Shown here: positions 27,821 to 37,569 of the stretch, one piece after another
Numbering within the stretch: the stretch's first letter is position 1
How the letters are laid out: every line of letters starts with the position of its first letter
Source of the DNA: Ectothiorhodospiraceae bacterium
Lineage (GTDB): Bacteria > Pseudomonadota > Gammaproteobacteria > XJ16 > Halofilaceae
DNA length: 41,833 nucleotides
Reading direction: 5' to 3'
Assembly: GCA_007134775.1 (NCBI GenBank)
Contig: SLKC01000090.1
Location: forward strand, 1-41,833
Position numbers and translations under genes: made by a program
The notes under the pieces: model-generated
The model's input: the letters and a program-made list of their open reading frames with translations, nothing else
The model's database searches: none
What the model was told of the DNA's origin: nothing

Positions 27821-29839
27821 TTACGCCTCGCGATTGCGCTCAGCCTCCTCCGCGGCGGCCTGCGCGCCACCGGCTTCCTCGGTCTGCGCCTCGCCCGAAG
27901 CGGCATCGGTGGCGTCGTCCGCGGCCGCATCGGCGCTCGCGCCCGCTGCGCGGCCGGGACCGGCCTCCGGCCAGGTCGCCAACAGCCCATTGAGGCGATT
28001 GACGAAGGCGGCGGGATCCTCGAGCTGACCACCTTCGGCGAGCACGGCCTGGTCGAAGAGCAGTTCACTCCACTCGCCGAAGCGTTCACTGTCGCCCAGC
28101 GCCTCCATGCGTTGCAGCAACGGATGCGCGGGGTTGATCTCCAGCGTCGGCCTGCTCTCCGGTACATAGTGGCCCGCCTGACGCAGCAGGTGCTGCATGT
28201 GCAGGGCGACATCGTACTCGCCAAGCACGAGGCAGGCGGGAGAATCGGTCAGGCGCTTGGAGACCCGGACATCGGCGACGCGCTCATCGAGCACGGCCCG
28301 GATACGGGCGGCGAGATCGCTGCCGCCCTCCTCATCGCCGTCGCTGTCCTCACCGACGTCGAGATCCCCCTTCGCTACAGAGGCAAACGACTTGCCCTGG
28401 TACTCGCTGATCTGAGCCATGAGCCACTCGTCGACGCGATCGTGCAGGAGCAGGACCTCGATGCCCTGTTTGCGGAAGTACTCCAGGTGCGGGCTCTTCT
28501 GCGCGGCCTTGAGGCTGTCCGCGGTGATGTACCAGATCTTCTCCTGATCCTCGCGCATGCGGCCAATGTAGTCGTCCAGACTGACCGTCTGCACGCCCTC
28601 TTCGCTGTGCGTCGAAGCGAAACGAAGCAGCCCGAGGATGCGCTCGCGATTGGCGAAGTCCTCGACGACCCCCTCCTTGAGCACTTGACCGAATTCGCGC
28701 CAGAACGTGGCATAGCTCTCGGAATCGTTCTTCGCCGTCTCCTCCAGCAGATCGAGGATCTTCTTGACCGAGGCGCTGCGGATACTGTCGACAACCCGGT
28801 TCGACTGCAGCAGCTCACGCGAGACGTTCAGGGGCAAATCGTTCGAATCGACCAGTCCGCGGACAAAACGCAGATAGCGCGGCAGCAGCTTGTCCGCCTC
28901 CTCCATGATGAACACGCGCTGGACATAGAGCTTGACCCCGCGCATGTCGCGCTCGCGATCGAACAGATCGAAGGGAGCGCGCTTCGGGATATAGAACAGC
29001 GTGGTGTACTCGTATTTGCCTTCGACGTGGTTGTGGGTCCAGAGCAGCGGATCGTCGAAATCATGCGCAATATGCTTGTAGAACTCGCGGTATTCGTCGG
29101 CCGAGATCTCCCGCTTCGGCCGACGCCACAGGGCGGAGGCGCGGTTGACGGTCTCGAACTCATCGTCCTTGCGATTGCCCTCATCGTCGAGCGCCGGCAT
29201 GCGGATCGGGAAGGTGATGTGATCGGAGTAGCGGCGGATGATGCCCTCAAGCCGCTGGCGATCGGCAAATTCGGCGCACGCCTCGGAGAGATGCAGGATC
29301 ACGTCGGTACCCGGATGCTCACGCGTAGTGGCCTCCAGGGTGTACGTGCCGTCACCGCTCGATATCCAGTGCACCGCCGTGTCCTCGGGCTCACCCGCGC
29401 GGCGGGTGACCAACTCCACACGATCGGCCACGACAAAGGCGGCGTAGAAGCCGACCCCGAACTGGCCGATGAGCTGGGCGTCCTTTTTCTGGTCACCCGT
29501 GAGTTGATCGAGGAACTGCCGCGTCCCCGACTTGGCGATGGTGCCGATATTGGCAACGACGTCATCGCGCGTCATGCCGATACCGTTGTCGCTGACAGTG
29601 ACCGTGCGCGCGTCCCCGTCCCAGTCGACCCCGATGTGGAGATCGGAGACGAGCGGCGCGAGCGCCTCCTCGGTCAGCGCCTCGAAGCGCAGCCGGTCGC
29701 ATGCGTCGGAGGCATTCGACACCAGCTCGCGAAGAAAGATGTCACGGTTCGAATAGAGCGAATGGATGACCAGTTTGAGGAGCTGCTGCACCTCCGCCTG
29801 GAATTCGTGGGTCTCGCTGCGCGTGTCACCGCTCGCCAT
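27821..29839 (-). CDS. htpG: Molecular chaperone HtpG (Hsp90)
   Basis: The 672-residue ATP-dependent chaperone has the GHKL ATP site: ELVSNASDACDRLR near 38-51, DNGIGM, GTIAKSGT and GQFGVGFYAAF. The middle domain is intact and so is the dimerisation domain to about residue 620. It exceeds the E. coli length because of an Ala/Glu-rich, probably disordered tail of about 50 residues and a short acidic GEDSDGDEEGG insert in the C-terminal domain. The gene lies 60 bases after ogt on the same strand. Confidence 0.97.
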   Translation of the reverse strand: MASGDTRSETHEFQAEVQQLLKLVIHSLYSNRDIFLRELVSNASDACDRLRFEALTEEALAPLVSDLHIGVDWDGDARTVTVSDNGIGMTRDDVVANIGTIAKSGTRQFLDQLTGDQKKDAQLIGQFGVGFYAAFVVADRVELVTRRAGEPEDTAVHWISSGDGTYTLEATTREHPGTDVILHLSEACAEFADRQRLEGIIRRYSDHITFPIRMPALDDEGNRKDDEFETVNRASALWRRPKREISADEYREFYKHIAHDFDDPLLWTHNHVEGKYEYTTLFYIPKRAPFDLFDRERDMRGVKLYVQRVFIMEEADKLLPRYLRFVRGLVDSNDLPLNVSRELLQSNRVVDSIRSASVKKILDLLEETAKNDSESYATFWREFGQVLKEGVVEDFANRERILGLLRFASTHSEEGVQTVSLDDYIGRMREDQEKIWYITADSLKAAQKSPHLEYFRKQGIEVLLLHDRVDEWLMAQISEYQGKSFASVAKGDLDVGEDSDGDEEGGSDLAARIRAVLDERVADVRVSKRLTDSPACLVLGEYDVALHMQHLLRQAGHYVPESRPTLEINPAHPLLQRMEALGDSERFGEWSELLFDQAVLAEGGQLEDPAAFVNRLNGLLATWPEAGPGRAAGASADAAADDATDAASGEAQTEEAGGAQAAAEEAERNREA

Positions 29840-29899
29840 GGGCCTGACTCCTTCGGTTGCATGGAATATGCCCAGCGATGGGGGCGCCCCTCGCCCGTT

Positions 29900-30370
29900 T
29901 CAAGGGCGACAATCCGCCTCCAGATCGAGCAGTCGCTGCTTGCAGCACAACGCCGCCCCGCGCTCCCAGTCGCCGCTGTAACCGCCCAGCCCCGAGCGGG
30001 CGACGACTCGGTGGCAGGGGACGATGACCGGTAGCGGATTGGTCCGACAAGCACCACCAACCGCCCGCGGCGCTGAGCCCAGCTCGTTAGCGAGGTCGCC
30101 GTAGGTCCGTGTCTGCCCCACAGGGATCGCCTGCAGCGCCGCCCGTACCCGCGCCTGGAATGCCGTCGCGGCCGGGGCCAGTGGCAGCGCCGGCAGCTCG
30201 CCGGGCTGTTCGAACCATGCGGTGAGGGCCTCGCCCACGGTGCGCGCGAAGCCATCGCGGGGCCAGCGTGCAGGCCCCTTCTCCAGCCAGTCGAGTCGCA
30301 GCAGCACGCCACAGTCGGTGACCACGCCGAGACGTCCCAGCGGTGTCGGAATCAGTGCGTCGTGCGCCAT
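29900..30370 (-). CDS. ogt: Methylated-DNA--protein-cysteine S-methyltransferase
   Basis: The 156-residue DNA repair protein transfers the methyl group of O6-methylguanine onto its own Cys119 in the IVPCHRVV motif. RTYGDLANELGSAPRAVGGA and the NPLPV segment (helix-turn-helix and Asn hinge) precede it. The N-terminal domain is short and there is no Ada activator domain, so it is an Ogt-type enzyme. It lies 12 bases after the secreted repeat protein gene and before htpG. Confidence 0.93.
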   Translation of the reverse strand: MAHDALIPTPLGRLGVVTDCGVLLRLDWLEKGPARWPRDGFARTVGEALTAWFEQPGELPALPLAPAATAFQARVRAALQAIPVGQTRTYGDLANELGSAPRAVGGACRTNPLPVIVPCHRVVARSGLGGYSGDWERGAALCCKQRLLDLEADCRP

Positions 30371-30382
30371 GGGGTTTTCCGC

Positions 30383-32224
30383 TCAGTCGGCCTCTAGCCC
30401 GCGCTCGAAGGGCAGATCCTCAGGGCCGGCATCCTGCAGCTCGAGCTGCTGCAGGCGATTACGCAACTGGGATCGACGACCCGGATCATCGGTCGCCGCC
30501 AGCAGGGTACGGTAGATCCTGCGGGCATCGTTGACCAGGCCCATCTCCGCGAGCTGACCGGCTGCGTGATAGCGCGCGGTCTGCCCCCAGCGGTCGCCCC
30601 CGCGCCCATCCAGCAGTGTCGCCGAGCGCATGTAGAGTTCGGCCGCACGGCGATGTTGCCCGAGCGCCTGTTCCGACTCGGCGCGCCAATAGAGCAGCTC
30701 GCGCCGGCGCTGGCCCTCCACCTCCTGTTCACCGAGGCGCTCGAGCAGCGCGCGTGCGCGCTCATGCTCGCGCGCGCCCTGCAGGTCGAACAACACCTGT
30801 AGGATGCGATCGAGGTCGTCCGGGGACAACGGGATGGCATCGTCGACAAGCGCATCGAGGGCGTCAGCGCCGCCGGCCGGGTCCCCTCCAAGCACCAGCA
30901 CGCGCGCCCGCAGCAGGCGCCAGTCGAAGGGGTCGCGATCATCGGGCGCGGCGTCGAGGTCGCGTACCAGTTCGCGCGCGAAGCGGACATCATCGCGCGC
31001 CAGCGCTTCGTCGACCAGGCGGTATCGCACCCGATCGGGGATCGCGGTGACCTCGGGGAAACGCCCGCTCTCCATGTAGAGGCGCCGGGTCATGCCGGCG
31101 CCGGGGCCCTCGAGGAGCAACTCCACCAGGTGTTCGTGCGCGACGCCGGCGTCCTCACCACCCTGCAGCGCCACCACACTCAATAACGCCCGGGCACGCG
31201 CCGGGTATTCCGGCAGGACGCCATCGGCGGCGGCGAACCAGACACCATCCTCGCCGACGAGCAGTTGCTCCTCGTTACCGAGCTGGCGTCCCCAAGCCAG
31301 CCAGGCCCGCCACACGTCATCGGCTTCCACGAGAAAGAGGCGATCATCGCCCGGCAGTGCGGGGCCGGCATGAAACGCGCGCTCGGTTGCCATAGCATAA
31401 CGCTGCACGGTGGCGCTGGCGCTAGCGGCGCGACGCATCAGCGCATACAGGCGTGCGCGATCGGCGCGGTCGAGGTCGTCATCACCGAGCGCGGCCTCGA
31501 CCTCGGTGATGATCTCTTCGGGGGGTGCGGCACCGGACGCAAGTCGGGCCAGGCCGTGGAGCGCCGCCGTCTCTCCTGGGGCGGCGTCGTCGGGCAGGGC
31601 CTCCAGCGCCTCCTCGGCGCGACCGGCGCGCAGCAGTACGCGGGCACGCAGACCGATCCAGTCGTCGCCAGCCCCCGGATGGTCGACATCGAAGCGGCGC
31701 ATCGCCGTGACGGCGTCGTCAGTCCGTTCGTCGGCCAGGTAGGCGCGGACGACCAGCTGTCGCCAATAGCGGTAGTCCTGGCCCTCGAAATCCGTATCGC
31801 CATCCCAGAGCAGGCGTCGCAGCGCCGTGAGTGCCTGCGGCGCATCATCTCGGCGCAGGTGCATTTCGGCACTGCGTTCGAGCGCCCAGCGGCGAAACTC
31901 GGGTGAAGCGGCGGCAGGTGGATCGCCGAGCCGGGCGAGTGCCCGCTCCCAGGCCCCCTCGGCGATAAGGATTTCGATGCGGGTGCGCTCCCAGCGCTCC
32001 CATGCCACCGGCGCGCCAGCGGCCGAGGGTTGATGTTCGTTGAGCATCGTCAGCGCCAGGCCCGGCGCCCCCGCCTCCGCGATCTCGACGATGCCCGAGA
32101 GACTGCGCCGTTCGGCCTGTGCCGGTGCGACCGCCACCAGGGAGAACCCCACGACGGCGGCAAGGATGGCCGGCAGGGCACAACGACGCACCATGCCGGC
32201 CATCCGCGACAAAACCGCAGTCAC
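30383..32224 (-). CDS. Secreted helical-repeat (TPR-like) protein of unknown function
   Basis: The 613-residue protein starts with a Sec signal peptide ending APAQA-ERR (about residue 37) and then consists of Ala/Leu/Arg-rich amphipathic helices in repeats of about 34 residues. Examples are [33 protein letters not shown] and repeated AEEALEAL-type units, fitting tetratricopeptide-like repeats. No enzymatic motif was recognised. It probably acts in the periplasm as a scaffold. Its ATG overlaps the rplS stop by four bases, which is unusual for a secreted protein; ATGs eight and eleven codons in are alternatives. Confidence 0.75.
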   Translation of the reverse strand: MTAVLSRMAGMVRRCALPAILAAVVGFSLVAVAPAQAERRSLSGIVEIAEAGAPGLALTMLNEHQPSAAGAPVAWERWERTRIEILIAEGAWERALARLGDPPAAASPEFRRWALERSAEMHLRRDDAPQALTALRRLLWDGDTDFEGQDYRYWRQLVVRAYLADERTDDAVTAMRRFDVDHPGAGDDWIGLRARVLLRAGRAEEALEALPDDAAPGETAALHGLARLASGAAPPEEIITEVEAALGDDDLDRADRARLYALMRRAASASATVQRYAMATERAFHAGPALPGDDRLFLVEADDVWRAWLAWGRQLGNEEQLLVGEDGVWFAAADGVLPEYPARARALLSVVALQGGEDAGVAHEHLVELLLEGPGAGMTRRLYMESGRFPEVTAIPDRVRYRLVDEALARDDVRFARELVRDLDAAPDDRDPFDWRLLRARVLVLGGDPAGGADALDALVDDAIPLSPDDLDRILQVLFDLQGAREHERARALLERLGEQEVEGQRRRELLYWRAESEQALGQHRRAAELYMRSATLLDGRGGDRWGQTARYHAAGQLAEMGLVNDARRIYRTLLAATDDPGRRSQLRNRLQQLELQDAGPEDLPFERGLEAD

Positions 32225-32574
32225 CGCTTGGTGAGCTTTTCCGGGATGCGGGCCGCCTTGCCCGTCAAGCCACGCAGGTGGTAGAGCTTCGCCTGCCGGA
32301 CCTTGCCCCGCCGCTTGACCTTGATCTCGGCGATCTGCGGGCTGTAGGTCTGGAAAACGCGCTCCACGCCCTCGCCGTGCGTCGTCTTGCGCACGGTGAA
32401 CGCGGAATTGATGCCCCGGTTGCGCTTGCCGATGACGACACCCTCGAAGGCCTGCAGCCGTTCCCGGTTACCCTCCTTCACGCGCACGGACACACTGACC
32501 GTGTCGCCGGCACCGAACTCGGGCACTTCCCGGTTCATCTGCTCGGCTTCCAGTTCTCGGATCACATCGCCCAT
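32221..32574 (-). CDS. rplS: 50S ribosomal protein L19 (bL19)
   Basis: The 117-residue protein matches bL19: a [18 protein letters not shown] segment, [20 protein letters not shown], the [13 protein letters not shown] block and the basic [19 protein letters not shown] end. It is the last gene of the conserved rpsP-rimM-trmD-rplS order, 12 bases after trmD. The stop codon overlaps the start of the secreted repeat protein. Confidence 0.98.
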   Translation of the reverse strand: MGDVIRELEAEQMNREVPEFGAGDTVSVSVRVKEGNRERLQAFEGVVIGKRNRGINSAFTVRKTTHGEGVERVFQTYSPQIAEIKVKRRGKVRQAKLYHLRGLTGKAARIPEKLTKR

Positions 32575-32586
32575 CTTCTGCTCCCG

Positions 32587-33348
32587 TCATCTCTCGTCTG
32601 CGCCCACCGACTCCCGGTAGGCCGTGATGAATTCTTCCAGCAGTAGCCGGTCTTCACTTGTCAGCTCGCGTTCGGCGAGCAGATCCGGCCGCCGCAACCA
32701 GGTCCGGCCGAGCGCCTGGCGTCGGCGCCAGCGCGCGATCCCACCATGATCGCCCGACAGCAGCTCGGGCGGTACCGCCCGGCCTTCGAACACGGCTGGG
32801 CGGGTGTACTGCGGTCCTTCGAGCAGGCCGTCGGCAAACGAGTCGTCCCCGGCCGAGGCCTGCGCACCCAGCGCACCCGGCAACTGGCGAACGACCGCGT
32901 CGATCAGCACCATCGCGGCGAGCTCGCCACCCGAAAGGACGTAATCCCCAAGCGACCACTCCTCGTCGATGCGGCTCGCCAGTATGCGCTCATCGATGCC
33001 CTCGTAACGCCCGGACAACAACAGCATCCCGGGGGCCTCGGCCAGACGCTCCACCGCCGACTGCGTTAGCGGGCGGCCCTGCGGACTGAGGTAGATCCGC
33101 GGACTGCCGGCGGGCAGCGCCGCCGCCGCCTCGTCGAGCACGCCAGCGAGCGGCTCCGGCTTCATCACCATACCGGGACCGCCACCGAAGGGCCGGTCGT
33201 CGACGGTCCGGTGCGCGTCCGTCGTCCAGTCACGCGGGTCGCGGCAGTGCATTGCGTACAGACCGCGCCGTGCCGCGCGGCCGGTGATCCCGTAAGCACC
33301 AACGGCCGCCACGAACTCCGGAAACAGCGTGACGACCTCGATTCGCAT
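32587..33348 (-). CDS. trmD: tRNA (guanine-N1-)-methyltransferase
   Basis: The 253-residue enzyme methylates G37 of tRNAs with SAM, which prevents frameshifting. The trefoil-knot sequence appears as [25 protein letters not shown] and [15 protein letters not shown]. The start ATG at 33346-33348 is preferred because GGAG lies five bases upstream; a GTG just before it would place that site only two bases away. It follows rimM by 32 bases. Confidence 0.98.
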   Translation of the reverse strand: MRIEVVTLFPEFVAAVGAYGITGRAARRGLYAMHCRDPRDWTTDAHRTVDDRPFGGGPGMVMKPEPLAGVLDEAAAALPAGSPRIYLSPQGRPLTQSAVERLAEAPGMLLLSGRYEGIDERILASRIDEEWSLGDYVLSGGELAAMVLIDAVVRQLPGALGAQASAGDDSFADGLLEGPQYTRPAVFEGRAVPPELLSGDHGGIARWRRRQALGRTWLRRPDLLAERELTSEDRLLLEEFITAYRESVGADER

Positions 33349-33380
33349 CACCGCTCCGGCTCCAGGGCCCCGGGAGGGCC

Positions 33381-33899
33381 TCAGAAGTCCGGGTCCCAGT
33401 CGACCACAAGGCGCCCGGCCGCCGGATCGACCTCCACAATCACATCGTCGGGTATCCAGGGGATCAGGCGCTCCCGCTCACCCTGGACGACCAGTACGTC
33501 ATTCGCACCGGTCTCAAACAACCGTTCGACCCGGCCGAGTTCGACATCCCGTGTCGTGCGGACCGTGAGACCGATCAGGTCGGCCCAATACCACTCGTCC
33601 TCGGGCAGCGGCGGCAGCGCGGATCGTGGGACCGCAATTTGCGCATGGCGCAATGCCACCGCACCATCGCGGTCCTCGACACCTTCAAGGCGCACCAGCA
33701 CGCGATCGCCCTGGAGTCGGCCTGCTGCTACGCGATAGCGAACGGCCGCATCCGCCGACCCGATCCACCACGCATCGAATTCGAGGATCGATTCGGGCGG
33801 GCGGGCCGCCGAATCGACACGGACCCAGCCACGCACACCATGGGGGGCGCCGATTCGCCCCACCGGGATCAGGCGCTGTTCGCCACCCGCCCCGGGCAT
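33381..33899 (-). CDS. rimM: Ribosome maturation factor RimM
   Basis: The 172-residue 16S rRNA maturation factor shows the N-terminal RimM domain ([16 protein letters not shown]) and a C-terminal PRC-like barrel ending in [14 protein letters not shown] and VDWDPDF. It is needed for 30S head assembly around S19. It lies 11 bases after rpsP in the standard order. Confidence 0.97.
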   Translation of the reverse strand: MPGAGGEQRLIPVGRIGAPHGVRGWVRVDSAARPPESILEFDAWWIGSADAAVRYRVAAGRLQGDRVLVRLEGVEDRDGAVALRHAQIAVPRSALPPLPEDEWYWADLIGLTVRTTRDVELGRVERLFETGANDVLVVQGERERLIPWIPDDVIVEVDPAAGRLVVDWDPDF

Positions 33900-33910
33900 C
33901 GTCGCGCGCC

Positions 33911-34171
33911 TCAGCCGGCGGCCTTCTCCGCCTCGCGCTGCTCGCGCACCAGGCTCTCCACGCGCGGGCTCAGCTGCGCGCCCTTCGCGACCCAGGCATC
34001 CACGCGCGCGAGATCCAGTCGCAGCCGCGGGGATTGCCCGCGTGCGACCGGGTTGAACAGGCCCAGCCGCTCGATCACGCGCCCGTCACGCGGGCTGCGG
34101 CTGTCGGTGACCACGATGTCGTAGAAGGGACGCCGCTTGGCGCCGCCTCGATTCAGCCGAATTGAAACCAT
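33911..34171 (-). CDS. rpsP: 30S ribosomal protein S16 (bS16)
   Basis: The 86-residue protein begins [20 protein letters not shown], typical of bS16, and continues with a DSRSPRDGR block and [13 protein letters not shown]. It is the first gene of the ribosomal protein/tRNA-modification operon. A GGAGG lies upstream of the ATG. On the minus strand TAAAAT about 60 bases upstream (near 34234-34239) could be its -10, but no -35 is obvious. Confidence 0.98.
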   Translation of the reverse strand: MVSIRLNRGGAKRRPFYDIVVTDSRSPRDGRVIERLGLFNPVARGQSPRLRLDLARVDAWVAKGAQLSPRVESLVREQREAEKAAG

Positions 34172-34391
34172 CGACCCGCTTACCTCCGTCAGGATTGACT
34201 CGTTGGGCGTTTAGCCCTCCGGGCATAAGCGCGTAATTTTACCCGAAATACGAGGCCATGAATATCCCGATCCTGCACTTGTGCAGCCCCCCTCCCCGAA
34301 CCTGACTTGATCCGCCCGCGTTTGGCCCCAACCATGTCTGCTGAAACATCGAGCAGCCGCGCACCCTGACAGGACCAAGGACGAATAACGG
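34172..34391. promoter_or_regulatory. Divergent region between rpsP and the membrane protein gene
   Basis: The interval is 220 bases. It contains a minus-strand TAAAAT near 34234-34239 and the palindrome CTGCAC-TT-GTGCAG (near 34274-34287), either of which could serve rpsP. An AAGGA lies ten bases before the plus-strand ATG at 34392. Nothing else could be supported. Confidence 0.35.
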
Positions 34392-35645
34392 ATGGTGGAC
34401 TGGCAAACGATCGCGATTACGCTGCTGCTGGCGCTGGGGGCCGCCGCCTACTCCATCGCCGCTATCAGCGTACGCCGCTCCGTTCGACACTCACTCCTCG
34501 CGCCGCTGGCCGAGCGCTTCGACTTCCGCCCCGCCGAGGGAGAGACGGGCGCGGAGGATCACTCCACCCTGCGCGGCGACTGGTCGGGCAATCCCGTACG
34601 CATTGTCCATGAGTCGACCGCCTGGTACCAGGCAGACCGGCTGGTCGTGCGCCTCAAGCGCGATTTCCACCTCGCCGGTGAGGTGCGTTTCCGGCGGCGC
34701 AGCGGCCTGCATGCGCTCGCGCACCGCATTGGCCTCATCCCCGACATCGACCCCGTCGATCGCGATTTCCACCGCGCCATCGTGCCCGAAGCCGACCACG
34801 ATGAGGAGATCGAACCGCTGCTCAGCGAGCCCGGTCTGCGCGAGGCCGTGCTGCGCCTGGTGGGCAACCGGCGGACCACGGTCGCCGTGCATGGCGAGGG
34901 TATCGAGATCCGTCATCGCGGTCGCCGCTTCTTCCCTGGCGCGGGACTGCGCGAATCAGTCCGTCCGGCAGGGATCCAGGCGGAACTGGACGCGATGGAT
35001 CAGCTCGCCGATGCGACCTCCTCGGCACTACGGGGACACACCCCGCCGGCTCGAGCGCAAAAGCCCGGCGACGCCACCGCCGAAGGACTCGACGACGAGT
35101 GGCTGCCGCTGGCCGAATCGATCGCCGAGCACCGCTTCGGCGCCCTGCTCCTGGCCGGTCCCATGCTGGTGTTCGTCGGGCCGGCCCTGCTGCTGTGGGG
35201 GATCAACTTCCCGCCGATCACCTGGGACCTCTACCTGATCGGGCTCGGTGTCGGGCTGGGCCTGCTGTTGCTCTATGCCTGGCTCGCGATCCACATCCTG
35301 CGCGGGCGGACCCAGTCGCTGCGCGATTTCCTGCTCTTTTTCGGCGGCGCAGCGGTCGGTCTGCTGACCCTGGCACCGGGCGCACTGGCCGGCATCAACG
35401 GGCTCTTCGATGGCGCGACACCGACGACCGCGAGCGCGGCCGTGGAACGCCGTCTGGGTGACGGCCATCACCTCCATGTCCGCCTCGTCGAAGCCACCGA
35501 GCGCAGCCGCACGCTGACCGTCGCCGTACCCACAACCGTCTACGAAGAACTTGAGCGCGGCGATGAGATCGATGTGCGCGTGATGCCCGGCGCCCTCGGT
35601 TTCCGCTGGCTGGCCGGTGCCGCCACGCCAACACCCGGTGACTGA
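34392..35645 (+). CDS. Uncharacterised membrane protein
   Basis: I do not recognise this 417-residue protein. It starts with a hydrophobic helix (about 7-26), followed by a soluble region of roughly 200 residues rich in Arg, Asp and Glu. A membrane cluster of three helices (about 251-275, 277-302 and 311-335) follows, then a soluble beta-rich C-terminal domain of about 75 residues. The middle soluble stretch is therefore probably on the opposite side from the last domain or flanked by it, depending on topology. It has no recognisable active-site motif. It is preceded by AAGGA and followed by the PfkB-type gene, 77 bases on. Confidence 0.75.
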   Translation: MVDWQTIAITLLLALGAAAYSIAAISVRRSVRHSLLAPLAERFDFRPAEGETGAEDHSTLRGDWSGNPVRIVHESTAWYQADRLVVRLKRDFHLAGEVRFRRRSGLHALAHRIGLIPDIDPVDRDFHRAIVPEADHDEEIEPLLSEPGLREAVLRLVGNRRTTVAVHGEGIEIRHRGRRFFPGAGLRESVRPAGIQAELDAMDQLADATSSALRGHTPPARAQKPGDATAEGLDDEWLPLAESIAEHRFGALLLAGPMLVFVGPALLLWGINFPPITWDLYLIGLGVGLGLLLLYAWLAIHILRGRTQSLRDFLLFFGGAAVGLLTLAPGALAGINGLFDGATPTTASAAVERRLGDGHHLHVRLVEATERSRTLTVAVPTTVYEELERGDEIDVRVMPGALGFRWLAGAATPTPGD

Positions 35646-35680
35646 GCGCCACGCCCATCGAGGCGGCACCGGCGCTCGGG

Positions 35681-35686
35681 TACAAT
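35681..35686 (+). promoter_or_regulatory. TACAAT -10-like element before the PfkB gene
   Basis: TACAAT lies 36 bases before the ATG at 35723 and is followed by AGGAGC near the start codon. The -35 region is not convincing. It suggests that the kinase may have its own transcript rather than relying on the membrane protein gene. Confidence 0.4.
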
Positions 35687-35722
35687 CGCGCGCCTGAACC
35701 TTCACCCCAGGAGCCGCCCAGG

Positions 35723-36718
35723 ATGAACCGCTACGACGTCTATGCCATCGGCAATGCCCTGGTCGATGTGGAGTACAGCCTCGATGCCACCGAGTTGCCG
35801 GGCCTGGGTATCGACAAGGGGGTGATGACACTGGTCGACGCCGACCGCCAGGCCGAGTTGATGTCGGCGCTGACGGGCCGGGAGGTCCATCGCAGCGCGG
35901 GCGGTTCCGCGGCGAACACGGTTATCGCCGTGAGTCAGTTCGGGGGGCACGGGTTCTACAGCTGTCGCATCGGCGACGATGGGCTCGGCCGTCTCTACGC
36001 AGACGACCTGATGGCCAACGGCGTTGCCACCAATGCGCACCAGCGCTCGGACCAGGGCGACACGGGGCGCTGCCTCGTGCTGGTCACCCCCGATGCCGAT
36101 CGCACCATGCAGACCTATCTCGGCATCACCGGCGAGCTCGGTACGGATGCCATCGATCCGCAGGCGCTGGCCGCCTCCGACTGGCTCTACATCGAGGGCT
36201 ATCTCGCGACGTCACCGTCGGCCCGGCAGGCCGTGCACACCGCACGCCGAATCGCGGCGCAGGCGGGCAGCCGCAGTGCGATCTCGCTATCCGACCCGAA
36301 TATCGTGCACCACTTCGGGAGCGAACTCTTCGAGTTGATCGGCGACGGCATCGACTTCGTCTTCGCCAACGAAGAGGAGGCGATCGGTCTCAGCGGGGCC
36401 GCGGATCTCGCCGGTGCCGTCGAATGGATGCGCACCATCGCCAGCGAGTTCGCGATCACGCGAGGTGCGGCAGGGGCATTGATCCACGACGGTCAAGACA
36501 CGATCGAGGTACCAGCGCAACGCGTGACCCCACTGGACACGGTCGGCGCGGGTGACATGTTTGCCGGGGCGTTGCTCTACGCCCGTTCCCGCGGCCACGA
36601 CCACGCTGGCGCAGGCGCCTTCGCGACGACGGCGGCGAGCCGGATCATCACTGAGTACGGCCCGCGTCTGCGCCCCGGCGTCGCTCAGGAACTGCTCGGC
36701 GAACTCGCGCCGGCATGA
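35723..36718 (+). CDS. PfkB-family kinase, adenosine-kinase-like
   Basis: The 331-residue cytoplasmic kinase has the PfkB N-terminal pattern GNALVDVEY, the GGSAANTV motif, and the C-terminal signature DTVGAGDMFAGALLY around 270-284 with the catalytic Asp. The overall sequence (KGVMTLVDADRQAEL, FYSCRIGDDGLG, TPDADRTMQTYLG) is that of bacterial adenosine-kinase-like proteins of the ribokinase family. Substrate is inferred; adenosine or another nucleoside is likely. Confidence 0.88.
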   Translation: MNRYDVYAIGNALVDVEYSLDATELPGLGIDKGVMTLVDADRQAELMSALTGREVHRSAGGSAANTVIAVSQFGGHGFYSCRIGDDGLGRLYADDLMANGVATNAHQRSDQGDTGRCLVLVTPDADRTMQTYLGITGELGTDAIDPQALAASDWLYIEGYLATSPSARQAVHTARRIAAQAGSRSAISLSDPNIVHHFGSELFELIGDGIDFVFANEEEAIGLSGAADLAGAVEWMRTIASEFAITRGAAGALIHDGQDTIEVPAQRVTPLDTVGAGDMFAGALLYARSRGHDHAGAGAFATTAASRIITEYGPRLRPGVAQELLGELAPA

Positions 36719-36759
36719 GGGCCACCACCGACGGGTTGGCCGGCCGTTCGCGGACCGCT

Positions 36760-37317
36760 CTAGTCGAGTCGCGTGGAGACATCCACGATGCGGCCGTCAT
36801 GCAGCCGCACCCGCCGCGGGCGATAGCGCTCGTCCTGGTCGTAATACCAATCCTCGACCGTCACGCGCTCGTAACGGGGGTAGTAGCGCCAGTCGCGAGG
36901 CGGAGTAACGCGGCGGTAGGTGCGCTCGATCGGCTCGCCGCAGCGCTCGAGTAACTCGTAGGCCGTCATGCCCTGACTGAAGTCGGCGGGGCGACAGGGA
37001 CGGTCATCGACGTGCCCCTCCCGGAAGCCGCGCCCCGCGGTCTCGATCCGCCGCAAACGCCCGTCGCGAAAATGTAGCACCCGGATCAGGCGTTGTGGCC
37101 CGAAGTTGTAGAACCAGGTCTCTTCGTAGGGTGTGTAGCCCGCATAGGCGGGATCCTGGATCGCCGCCCTATAATTGGGCTCGCCGCAAGCTTTACGGAC
37201 CTCGAAGCTGCGGTCACCCTCGCTGACGAGACTGCCGTTGCAACGCAGCGCGTGGGCCTCAGCAAGCGGCACCACTAGCAGGACGACGAACAGGACGAGT
37301 CGGGTCTTGCGCTGCAT
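36760..37317 (-). CDS. Secreted DUF2845-type protein with two repeats
   Basis: The 185-residue protein has a Sec signal peptide (about 1-22, AEAHA) and then two copies of a repeat of roughly 70 residues. Each starts with a Cys, contains a (Y/F)E(V/L)..xCGEP motif (ACGEPNY and RCGEPIE), a middle E.W.Y element and ends with a basic DGR(I/L) strand. This matches the DUF2845 pattern, of unknown function, duplicated within one chain. The paired cysteines could form disulfides in the periplasm. ATG 37317 with a GAGAGG site is chosen; an upstream ATG would add 13 residues before the signal peptide. It is divergent from the TraB gene. Confidence 0.75.
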   Translation of the reverse strand: MQRKTRLVLFVVLLVVPLAEAHALRCNGSLVSEGDRSFEVRKACGEPNYRAAIQDPAYAGYTPYEETWFYNFGPQRLIRVLHFRDGRLRRIETAGRGFREGHVDDRPCRPADFSQGMTAYELLERCGEPIERTYRRVTPPRDWRYYPRYERVTVEDWYYDQDERYRPRRVRLHDGRIVDVSTRLD

Positions 37318-37569
37318 TTCGCCTCTCGTGCCATCAGCCCTATTACCATGCGACAAACCGCGCGTAGTAAAGTGCCGGATTCAACCACAACGGCGGGCCA
37401 CGCTGGCGCAAGCATCATGGACCAATACCCGAGCAACGACATGGCCCGGCACTGCGAGCGCGTCTGGCGCCACGCGCGGGCACTGATATGATCGCACGTC
37501 GGGCCCTCCCCGTGCGCCCACCAATGCCGTACCATGCGCGCCTCGGTCCCGGCCCGGAGCCGCGCAATC

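Noticed and set aside
27731-30034. 767-codon plus-strand open frame opposite htpG
   Set aside because: It is a shadow of htpG without motifs and runs through the hairpins and ogt region.
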